NCBI GenBank assembly: GCA_002396065.1
Contig: DGWE01000047.1
Location: 1 to 7,177, forward strand
DNA: 7,177 nucleotides
Direction: 5' to 3'
From: Eubacteriaceae bacterium UBA4266
GTDB lineage: Bacteria; Bacillota; Clostridia; Eubacteriales; Eubacteriaceae
Positions within the stretch are counted from its first letter, which is position 1, and the number at the start of each line of letters is the position of its first letter. Of this stretch, positions 1 to 4,986 are shown piece after piece. A program made the translations under genes and the position numbers. The notes under the pieces are model-generated. The model worked only from the letters and a program-made list of their open reading frames with translations, was not told the DNA's origin and ran no database searches.

Positions 1-21
1 AAAGACCGCCGAAGCGGTCTT
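1..21 (-). terminator. Rho-independent terminator after the pfpI-like gene
   Basis: Read on the minus strand, this is a perfect 8-bp stem AAGACCGC / GCGGTCTT closed by a TTCG tetraloop, with C-G closing the loop. This is an unusually stable loop type. It begins 7 bases after the stop codon of the DJ-1/PfpI gene. Only one further T is visible, because the expected T tract lies beyond the window edge, so termination is inferred from the hairpin and its position. It would end the three-gene leftward operon. Confidence 0.75.
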
Positions 22-28
22 GCACACC

Positions 29-535
29 TTACCGGTTCAACACGTCGAGAAAGGCCACGGCGTATTCGGGCAGATCCGGCGGGCGTCTGCCGGAGACGAT
101 GTTGCCGTCGATGACGCAGGCTTCGTCGACCCATTTGGCGCCGGCGTTGCGCATGTCGTCCTTGATGCCCGGGGTGCTCGTCACGCGGCGCCCTTTAAGG
201 ATGCCCGCGGAGGCCAGCACCCAGCCGGCGTGGCAGATTTCGCCGATGGCTTTCCCTTCGAGGTTCATTTCTCTGACGAGGTCCAGCACCTTCGGAAAGC
301 GGCGCAGCTTATCCGGCGCCCAGCCCCCGGGCACGAGAAGCCCGTCGAAATCCTTGGCGTCCACATCGTTAAAGGAGGTCTCGACCTCGCAGGGCACCCC
401 GTATTTGCCGTGGTACAGCCCCGGCTTTTCCGCCGCGAAGACGACCTCGACGTCGGCTTCCCGCAGTCTGAGCACCGGATACCACACTTCCAAATCTTCA
501 AAATCTTCACTGATTAAGGCGAGTACACGTTTCAT
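29..535 (-). CDS. DJ-1/PfpI family protein (class I glutamine amidotransferase-like fold)
   Basis: This 168-residue cytoplasmic protein has the usual length of single-domain PfpI proteins. The nucleophile elbow is GEICHAGW, with Cys101 and His102. The conserved acidic residue of the N-terminal loop is Glu13 (DFEDLE), and the PGIKDDM stretch around residue 122 is typical of the PfpI branch. Family members include Pyrococcus PfpI, YhbO/YajL-type stress proteins and deglycase or glyoxalase-like enzymes; which activity applies cannot be read from sequence. One oddity is that the Glu completing the intersubunit triad in Pyrococcus PfpI (GGRAPE) corresponds to Asp75 here (GGWAPD). The start codon is preceded by AAAGGAGA at a normal distance. 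The gene is last in the operon, 21 bases after the kinase-like gene, and is followed by a terminator. A stress or repair role is inferred from the family only. Confidence 0.9.
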   Translation of the reverse strand: MKRVLALISEDFEDLEVWYPVLRLREADVEVVFAAEKPGLYHGKYGVPCEVETSFNDVDAKDFDGLLVPGGWAPDKLRRFPKVLDLVREMNLEGKAIGEICHAGWVLASAGILKGRRVTSTPGIKDDMRNAGAKWVDEACVIDGNIVSGRRPPDLPEYAVAFLDVLNR

Positions 536-556
536 TGATTGTCTCCTTTTCTTATT

Positions 557-1165
557 TTATTCCCAATTGTCGGCCGCGCGTCTCGCGTCGATGTAATCCA
601 TCAGCACGCAGGTCGTTCCCTCGATGCCCAGCCGGCTGCTGTTGATCGTCAGGTCGTAGTTGCGGGCGTCCCCCCACTTTTCCTTACAGTAGTGGTTGTG
701 GTAAGCCTTGCGCTGCCGGCTCACCTGTTCCACCCGCTTTTTCGCTTCTTCTTCAGACAGGTTTTCGGTTTCCATCGTCCGAAGTATTTTCTGATCCATG
801 TCCCCCATGACAAAGATCGTGATCAAATGAGACCGCCCCCGCAGGACACTTTCGGCGCACCGCCCGACGATCACGAAGGATTCCCCGGCGTCGGCCCGCT
901 CGCGGATGAAGTCGAACTGCATCCGGGCGATGTTTTCCTCCGGCGAGTTCGTAAAGCCCCGGACCGTCCGCGACAATAACGGGTTTTTGGGCCGCTCGTC
1001 GTATCGCCTGAGGTTTTTCTCACCGACGTCCTTCTCCGCGGCGAGTTCCCGCAGGATGTTCTTGTCGTACAGCGCAATGCCGTAGTTGTCGGCCAGCTTT
1101 TCCGCGATGACGTGGCCGCCGCTTCCGAATTCGCGCCCCAGCGAAATCATCAGTTGTTTGTCCAT
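557..1165 (-). CDS. Cytidylate kinase-like family protein (P-loop)
   Basis: This 202-residue protein resembles the cytidylate-kinase-like family (Cytidylate_kin2/AAA_26) common in Clostridia. The N-terminal beta strand ISLG runs into the glycine loop GREFGSGG (residues 10-17). This differs from the standard GxxxxGK[ST] P-loop in lacking the Lys-Ser/Thr pair but is normal for this family. Other family-like stretches are IVGRCAE (about 99-105), a basic helix with VSRQRKAYHNHYC (about 148-160) and NYDLTINSSRLG near the C terminus. Proteins of this family are widely annotated as (d)CMP kinases, but the housekeeping enzyme is normally Cmk, so the true substrate is open. The start is supported by AAGGGGGGAG just upstream. 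It lies 18 bases after the transporter gene and 21 bases before the pfpI-like gene, so co-transcription is very likely. Confidence 0.85.
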   Translation of the reverse strand: MDKQLMISLGREFGSGGHVIAEKLADNYGIALYDKNILRELAAEKDVGEKNLRRYDERPKNPLLSRTVRGFTNSPEENIARMQFDFIRERADAGESFVIVGRCAESVLRGRSHLITIFVMGDMDQKILRTMETENLSEEEAKKRVEQVSRQRKAYHNHYCKEKWGDARNYDLTINSSRLGIEGTTCVLMDYIDARRAADNWE

Positions 1166-1183
1166 ACTCTCCCCCCTTTTATT

Positions 1184-2539
1184 TTACAGGTAGCGCAGGT
1201 AGATGCACACCATCGAAATTAAAACGACGATCACCGTCGCCGGCACCGCTGACTTCAGGTACCGCTTCCAGCTGATTGGGTGCCCTTCCCGGGCGGCGAT
1301 GGAGGTGCCGACCACGTTGGCTGACGCGCCGATGGGTGTGGCGCTGCCGCCGATGTCCGTCCCCATGGCCAAAGTCCAGGCGAGAATCGACAAATCGGCG
1401 CCGGTGGCCGCGGCCAGCGTCCGGATCACCGGAATCATCGTCGCCGCAAAGGGAATGTTGTCGACAAAGGCGCTGCAGATCGCCGAGCCCCAGATGATGA
1501 TCGCGACCATGACCACCATGTTGCCGCCGCTGATACGCCCGATGACGCTCGCGAACATTTCCAGAAGGCCCGTTTCTTCAAGGCCGCCGACGACGAGGAA
1601 CAACCCGATGAAAAACAAAAGCGTCTTATAATCCACCCGCTTCAGGATTTCGACGGCGTCCCGGCCGGCGGCAATCAGCGTGACGAGCGCGATAAAGGCG
1701 CCGATGAAGGCGACGGAAAGCCCCGTCTGGGCGTGGGTGATGAGCATTACCACCGCGGCGAGGAAGATGACCGTGCTGACGATGAAGTCCCGCCGGCTTT
1801 TAATCGCATCCTTCGGCGAGAGCCGCGCTGCCTCGGCCGAATCGATCCCGTCGGCGTGAGCCAGCTCCTTCCTAAAGCAGAAATAGAAATAAATCACGAT
1901 GACGACCAGCGAGAGAACCGCCATCAGCCCGGTATTGGTAATGAAATCCGTGAACGTGTATTTCAGCGAGGTCCCGATGATGATGTTCGGCGGATCGCCG
2001 CTCATCGTCGCCGAGCCGCCGAGATTGGCGCAGAAAATCTCCGACAGAATCATCGGCACCGGATCGAATTTGAGCAGCTGCGCCAGCTCCACCGTGACCG
2101 CCGCGAGAAACAGAATCACCGTGATGCTGTCGATGAACATCGCGAGCACAAAGGACATGACCATAAAGGTCAGAAAAATCGACATGACCTTGTAGTGCAC
2201 GGCCTTCGCGATCGTCATGCACAGCCAGCGGAAGAACCCGGCCCGGGCCATCCCCTCGACCATGACCATCATCCCGGCCAAAAACAGAATCGTCGCCCAG
2301 TTGACCCCGGCGGCTTCTTCCTCCGCCGCGCTGGTTTCGTACCAGAAGCCCAGCGTGAAAATACTTTTCAGATTCAGGGTCTCCATCACTGCGCGGCCGC
2401 TGTGCATCGCGACGCCGAACACGAGCACGAGGGTCGCCGCCCCGCAGACGAGGGTCACCAGGTGGCGTTCAAATTTGTCGAGAATGATTAAAACAAACAT
2501 CAGGATGAAAATGATCCCGGCTAGTACACTTGCTATCAT
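1184..2539 (-). CDS. ArsB/NhaD-type ion transporter (IT superfamily)
   Basis: This 451-residue integral membrane protein has roughly eleven hydrophobic segments. It carries the two-fold repeat typical of ArsB/NhaD/SLC13-like carriers. The first half has FIDSIT (residues 135-140) followed by GGSATMSGDPPN (174-185), and the second half has FVDNIP (358-363) followed by GGSATPIGASANVVG (397-411). The GDPPN signature and repeat layout fit the NhaD/P-protein/YbiR branch of COG1055 rather than a citrate carrier. Substrate is not determinable by eye; Na+/H+ exchange, arsenite, or another anion or oxyanion are all possible. No arsR or arsC gene is nearby, which argues mildly against arsenite. A cytoplasmic loop of about 30 residues (around 222-252) links the halves. 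AAGGGGAA precedes the start codon. It is the first gene of the operon, under the TATAAT promoter at 2576-2581. Confidence 0.88.
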   Translation of the reverse strand: MIASVLAGIIFILMFVLIILDKFERHLVTLVCGAATLVLVFGVAMHSGRAVMETLNLKSIFTLGFWYETSAAEEEAAGVNWATILFLAGMMVMVEGMARAGFFRWLCMTIAKAVHYKVMSIFLTFMVMSFVLAMFIDSITVILFLAAVTVELAQLLKFDPVPMILSEIFCANLGGSATMSGDPPNIIIGTSLKYTFTDFITNTGLMAVLSLVVIVIYFYFCFRKELAHADGIDSAEAARLSPKDAIKSRRDFIVSTVIFLAAVVMLITHAQTGLSVAFIGAFIALVTLIAAGRDAVEILKRVDYKTLLFFIGLFLVVGGLEETGLLEMFASVIGRISGGNMVVMVAIIIWGSAICSAFVDNIPFAATMIPVIRTLAAATGADLSILAWTLAMGTDIGGSATPIGASANVVGTSIAAREGHPISWKRYLKSAVPATVIVVLISMVCIYLRYL

Positions 2540-2575
2540 AGGCGTTTCCCCTTTGGATGTAATATGCTTAAGCCT

Positions 2576-2581
2576 ATTATA
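2576..2581 (-). promoter_or_regulatory. -10 element of the transporter operon promoter
   Basis: The minus strand reads TATAAT here, a perfect consensus -10, 36 bases upstream of the transporter start codon. No good -35 is present at 16-18 bp (about AGATTT), so the promoter may be activator-dependent or simply weak. Expected transcription start is near 2569, giving a leader of about 30 bases, too short for a riboswitch. Confidence 0.55.
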
Positions 2582-2687
2582 AAGGGTTTCATGATTAAAA
2601 ATCTATACCTTTCCCGTTCTTTTCCTTTTTTTAACAAAAATGAACCATTCTGATTGAATCCTTGATTTGCCGGGACGCAAATTTTTT

Positions 2688-2716
2688 TTGCGCAAACCAC
2701 GCAATTATGGTAAAGT
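2688..2716 (+). promoter_or_regulatory. Promoter of the sugE-like gene (extended -10)
   Basis: A -35-like TTGCGC (2688-2693) is separated by 17 bp from TAAAGT (2711-2716). A TGG directly before the latter gives an extended -10. Transcription would start near 2722-2724, placing the whole structured region 2727-2815 inside the leader. The -35 overlaps a short inverted repeat, CGCAAA (2676-2681) / TTTGCG (2687-2692), which could be an operator but may be chance in an AT-rich stretch. The transporter promoter fires the other way from the same 297-base intergenic gap. Confidence 0.55.
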
Positions 2717-2726
2717 ATGGGCAAAT

Positions 2727-2815
2727 GATCTGCCGCCGGGTAGATCCTGTCGATTTCAGGTATCAGGTTTCGCATCGTTAGGCCTTAGAAGGTGCGAAAC
2801 GCTGGTACCTTTTTT
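2727..2815 (+). promoter_or_regulatory. Candidate guanidine-type riboswitch with terminator expression platform
   Basis: The leader of the sugE-like gene folds into two main hairpins. The first pairs GATCTG (2727-2732) with TAGATC (2741-2746), closing a GC-rich loop CCGCCGGG. The second is the large terminator at 2759-2815. Between them CCTG (2746-2749) can pair with CAGG (2757-2760), or alternatively with CAGG (2764-2767), which would invade the terminator's 5' arm. SugE/Gdx exporters are classic targets of guanidine riboswitches. I do not see the conserved GGTCCGAGAG-like core of class I (ykkC), nor the paired ACGR-capped hairpins of class II. The two-hairpin layout with the second acting as terminator resembles guanidine-IV (mepA motif) of Clostridia, but I cannot confirm its consensus from memory. 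The existence of a conditional terminator is well supported; the ligand is inferred from the gene it controls. Confidence 0.6.
2759..2815 (+). terminator. Intrinsic terminator hairpin in the sugE-like leader
   Basis: GGTATCAG (2759-2766) plus GTTTCGCA (2767-2774) pairs with TGCGAAAC (2793-2800) plus CTGGTACC (2802-2809). This makes a 16-bp stem with one T-G wobble and one bulged G at 2801. Six T follow (2810-2815). The 18-base loop contains the self-complementary AGGCCT. It sits only 7 bases before the GGAGGT ribosome binding site of the downstream gene and after that gene's own promoter, so it makes sense as an attenuator rather than as the end of an upstream gene. Confidence 0.85.
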
Positions 2816-2836
2816 GATTTTTGGAGGTAAAACATA

Positions 2837-3149
2837 ATGAAATGGGTTTATTTGATTTTGGCCGGCATCTCAGAGGTCACCTGGGCCACGGCGATGAAAT
2901 ACGCGGACGGCTTCACCAAGCTTGTCCCTTCTATAATCACAGTCGTCGGCTACATCGTCAGTGCCGTCTTTCTGTCCTTCGCGCTGAAAAAGCTCCCCCC
3001 TCGGCACCGCCTATGCGATGTGGACCGGCTTCGGCATCATCGGCACGAGCCTGCTCGGCGTCTGGCTCTTCCACGAATCGCTGAACCCGGCCCATCTCGT
3101 CTGCATCGTGATGATTGCCGCTGGGATTGCGGGGCTGAAGGTGCTGTGA
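2837..3149 (+). pseudogene. sugE: SugE/Gdx-like SMR guanidinium exporter, split by a +1 frameshift
   Basis: The first 54 codons encode the N-terminal half of a small multidrug resistance protein of the SugE/Gdx branch, including the essential Glu13 and nearby Trp16 (GISEVTWATAM). After the run of six C at 2995-3000 the frame is lost. Removing one C restores LGTAYAMWTGFG and the rest of the protein through AGLKVL, ending at the TGA at 3147-3149. The repaired product would be 103 residues with four membrane helices, close to the usual 105, and would carry Tyr59 and Trp62, which match guanidinium-site residues of characterised Gdx proteins. Gdx works as a dual-topology homodimer exchanging guanidinium for protons. 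GGAGGT at 2823-2828 sits 8 bases before ATG. Every other feature is intact, so this may be a sequencing error, a recent mutation or a slippage site rather than an old pseudogene. As read, the shifted frame continues to about 3295, into the convergent gene. Confidence 0.88.
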
Positions 3150-3189
3150 GGCGGTGTTTCTCTGATCCTTCAAGTACAGGCGCACCCTC

Positions 3190-4662
3190 TTATTTTGTAA
3201 AGTATTTCTGTTTGCTGCTCCTGGGTTTATCCGGAAGGGTCATCCCGATTTTGCCCGCGTCTATCAAAGGCTGCACGTATTTTGATATCGCATAAAACAC
3301 CGTTTTAATTCCCAAATAATCGGCAATTTCCTGACGAGTTCTCGGCTGCTGGCAGAACGCGAGCAGATCTTTTGAAGAGGCACCCACCTGTGCTGTACCG
3401 CCGCTAGCTGCTGCATTTTCGTTGACCTTTTCTTGATCGGGCATCGCGTTGTAAAAGGTCACAATAAATTCGTCCCGCCCATTTTCAAATTTGGGTTCCG
3501 GCAAATGGTACGCTTTCATGGCTCGGCGCATCGTCGGAATGCCAGAGTAGCGGTTTTCGGCGCTGGTCAGCGCTTCAGCCATGACGGCCAGCGCGGGATT
3601 GCGCTGATCCGGTTTTGCGTAGCCCAGCTGCTCAATACTCATCCGGCCGTACAAATTCCCGGGGCTGTGAATTTCAAGTCGATCGGAAAAAAAGTTAATC
3701 TGTACAGGCGTCCCCTCGGTATAAATGCTGTAATCGCGATGAATGAGGGCGTTCAGCACAGCCTCCCGAATGGCTTCAATTGGATATTCCGTTCGATCCT
3801 TCCGCAGCCCTGTCTCCGGGTCAATGATCGTCCGAGTTTTCATATTGTGCCGACAGAACATCAGTGCCGCCTCTACCATTTCTGAAATGGTACCTTCGAT
3901 CCGCCGATTGTCGAGAAAACGCGTCTCATGCTGATCGACCTCGCCAATTTCCGTGCCGGGGACGACAATGGCCGTGATGCACAATTGTGGGAAAAACCCC
4001 TGCGGGTAAATGCCGAAATTCATGACAGCCGCCAGCGTCGGCTGATCCCCCCGCATCAGGTTGAGCATCTCGTCAGTTTGCGCCTCTGACATCTGCGCAA
4101 ATCCGGGCCGTTCCTTCCGCCGTTCCGCGATGTAAGCCGCAAGTGCCGTTTCATTCAAGGCTTCCCGTGTTGCCCGTTCTACAGGCCGTTCATCGTCGTG
4201 AAGATGTTTGCGATAAGCCTCAAAACTGTACAATTCGTATTCAGTCATCAGCTGATCTGCATCGCCGACACGGATGTAAGACCCTTTAACCCGGCCGACC
4301 CCCGTGTAATAGCAGGGACGCTGCGTGTAATCAATCGATGGAATTTCTGCCGAACAAACCAAGACCCCATCGATTTCTGCTAAGGTGAACAGCGCGCGGA
4401 CAGGGGGCTCCATTTGATTGCACTGTGCCGTGACCTTTTTCTGCAGATCCTGCGCATCGTAAACCCCAACGACCGCGTAATCTTCTTTTTCATCGATGCC
4501 GAAAATAATAATGCCGCCGGAATCCTGATTCGAAAAGGAGGACAGTGTGTCGTACAGGCGCTTTGGCGTTCCCTGATGGGCTGTTTTCAACTCAATTGTT
4601 TGGCTTTCTGCTTTCTGTCTGCGAACGCGTTGAACCAAATCTATTAATTCACTGGATAACAT
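3190..4662 (-). CDS. AlbA_2 (Schlafen-like) / HATPase / winged-helix putative transcriptional regulator
   Basis: This 490-residue protein matches the COG2865-type architecture. An N-terminal AlbA_2 domain (about 15-145) shows ESQTIELK, the SNQDSGGIIIFGI strand-turn and GSYIRVGDAD. A middle linker follows. A GHKL/HATPase_c_4-like domain (about 290-405) has REAVLNALIHRDY with Glu300 and Asn304 in N-box positions, then DRLEIHSPGNL. The C-terminal region (about 430-480), TRQEIADYLGIKTVFYAISKYV, looks like a winged helix. Members are usually annotated as ATP-binding proteins or regulators; biochemical roles are poorly known and some cluster with defence or mobile genes. The start has GAGGAAA upstream. 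GC content is visibly lower than in flanking genes, suggesting acquisition. The array of TTTGCTAA elements overlapping its promoter suggests autoregulation through the winged helix. The gene converges on the sugE-like gene with a 40-base gap that holds no clear terminator. Confidence 0.85.
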   Translation of the reverse strand: MLSSELIDLVQRVRRQKAESQTIELKTAHQGTPKRLYDTLSSFSNQDSGGIIIFGIDEKEDYAVVGVYDAQDLQKKVTAQCNQMEPPVRALFTLAEIDGVLVCSAEIPSIDYTQRPCYYTGVGRVKGSYIRVGDADQLMTEYELYSFEAYRKHLHDDERPVERATREALNETALAAYIAERRKERPGFAQMSEAQTDEMLNLMRGDQPTLAAVMNFGIYPQGFFPQLCITAIVVPGTEIGEVDQHETRFLDNRRIEGTISEMVEAALMFCRHNMKTRTIIDPETGLRKDRTEYPIEAIREAVLNALIHRDYSIYTEGTPVQINFFSDRLEIHSPGNLYGRMSIEQLGYAKPDQRNPALAVMAEALTSAENRYSGIPTMRRAMKAYHLPEPKFENGRDEFIVTFYNAMPDQEKVNENAAASGGTAQVGASSKDLLAFCQQPRTRQEIADYLGIKTVFYAISKYVQPLIDAGKIGMTLPDKPRSSKQKYFTK

Positions 4663-4709
4663 TTTGCTTTCCTCTTTGATTTTGCAAAAATATTTTGCTA
4701 ATTAACACT

Positions 4710-4738
4710 ATTTTAGCAAAATGTTTTTGTTTATTCAA
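4710..4738 (-). promoter_or_regulatory. Promoter of the AlbA_2/winged-helix gene
   Basis: On the minus strand TTGAAT (4733-4738) and TAAAAT (4710-4715) are separated by exactly 17 bp, a near-consensus sigma-A type promoter. Transcription would begin near 4703, about 40 bases before the start codon. The -10 is part of a repeat element (4713-4722), and the second half of the perfect inverted pair (4692-4701) lies just past the start point. Binding there would block RNA polymerase. This geometry is the main reason to read the repeats as operators. Confidence 0.6.
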
Positions 4739-4754
4739 TCATTTAGCAAAATTA

Positions 4755-4837
4755 TTTTGCTTATTTTGTGTATTTAGCTAAATTTGTTTGCTAAAATTTT
4801 GCTGATTTTGTGTATTTTGCTAAATCTCTTTGCTAAA
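4755..4837. repeat. Two imperfect tandem units of 41-42 bp
   Basis: Unit A (4755-4796, 42 bp) and unit B (4797-4837, 41 bp) both read TTTTGCT, then ATTTTGTGTATTT, then GCTAAAT, then TTTGCTAAA. They differ at four positions plus one extra A at the end of A. A third, partial unit starts at 4838 (TTTTGCTAA). The repetition shows that part of the element array grew by duplication. The conserved TTTTGTGTATTT between elements is the longest stretch not itself a TTTGCTAA copy. Confidence 0.75.
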
Positions 4838-4899
4838 TTTTGCTAATTTGCAAAATCGATGTGCTTTTCTAAACGGTATCCATTCATCGCTTTTTCTGA

Positions 4900-4905
4900 T
4901 ATAAT
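4900..4905 (+). promoter_or_regulatory. Extended -10 of the lipoprotein gene promoter
   Basis: TATAAT at 4900-4905 is preceded by TGA, giving an extended -10. The -35 region at 17 bp (TATCCA, 4877-4882) is poor, as is common for extended -10 promoters. Transcription would start near 4912, leaving a leader of about 75 bases in which no clear structure is visible. The TTTGCTAA array ends about 20 bases upstream of the -35, so any protein bound there could also influence this promoter. Confidence 0.5.
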
Positions 4906-4986
4906 AGGTTTAATGATATTTTTATGGACGTATTTTATAAACTCTGTTCTACCAATTTTATACTTATTCTGAGAGAGAGGTTATTA

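Larger units (their letters stand above)
4661..4856. repeat. Array of TTTGCTAA-type elements (candidate multi-site operator)
   Basis: About ten copies or near copies of ATTTTGCTAA occur here on both strands. In plus orientation they are at 4692-4701, 4754-4763 (ends TTA), 4787-4796, 4796-4804 (ends TGA), 4814-4823, 4829-4837 and 4837-4846. In minus orientation (TTAGCAAAAT) they are at 4713-4722 and 4743-4752. A palindromic variant TTTAGCTAAA lies at 4773-4782, and decayed forms TTTGCAAAA lie at 4681-4689 and 4847-4855. Two inverted pairs stand out: 4692-4701 with 4713-4722 is a perfect 10-bp match across an 11-bp gap, and 4743-4752 with 4754-4763 has a 1-bp gap. The first pair covers the -10 and start point of the AlbA_2 gene promoter. 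The array fills most of the 324-base gap between two divergent genes. Confidence 0.8.

Noticed and set aside
20..596. Two rightward open frames of about 165 codons opposite the pfpI-like gene
   Set aside because: These are antisense frames made possible by GC-rich codon use. The minus-strand protein has clear family motifs and a ribosome site, and these have none.
2538..2577. Inverted repeat ATAGGC / GCCTAT around the transporter start codon, as a translation-blocking hairpin
   Set aside because: The upstream arm overlaps the -10 element and would mostly lie before the transcription start, so it would not be in the mRNA. A 6-bp match over 28 bases is also weak.
2536..2775. Leftward open frame of 79 codons overlapping the transporter start and the sugE leader
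   Set aside because: It runs through the TATAAT promoter, the terminator hairpin and AT-rich non-coding sequence. It has no ribosome site, and the protein resembles nothing.
3150..3189. Terminator between the convergent sugE-like and AlbA_2 genes
   Set aside because: Only a partial GGTG/CACC pairing is visible, with no T run on either strand. It is not convincing.
4681..4856. CRISPR-like repeat array
   Set aside because: The repeats are short (8-10 bp), occur in both orientations, and have irregular gaps with no unique spacers. No cas gene is present.
4661..4856. Iteron-type plasmid or phage origin
   Set aside because: The elements resemble iterons, but no replication initiator gene or DnaA box is apparent and the neighbours are chromosomal in style. 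The overlap with a promoter favours an operator role.
4924..4986. Upstream ATG start adding 21 residues to the lipoprotein
   Set aside because: No ribosome site precedes it, and it would bury the signal peptide behind extra residues. AGAGAGAGG fits the ATG at 4987.
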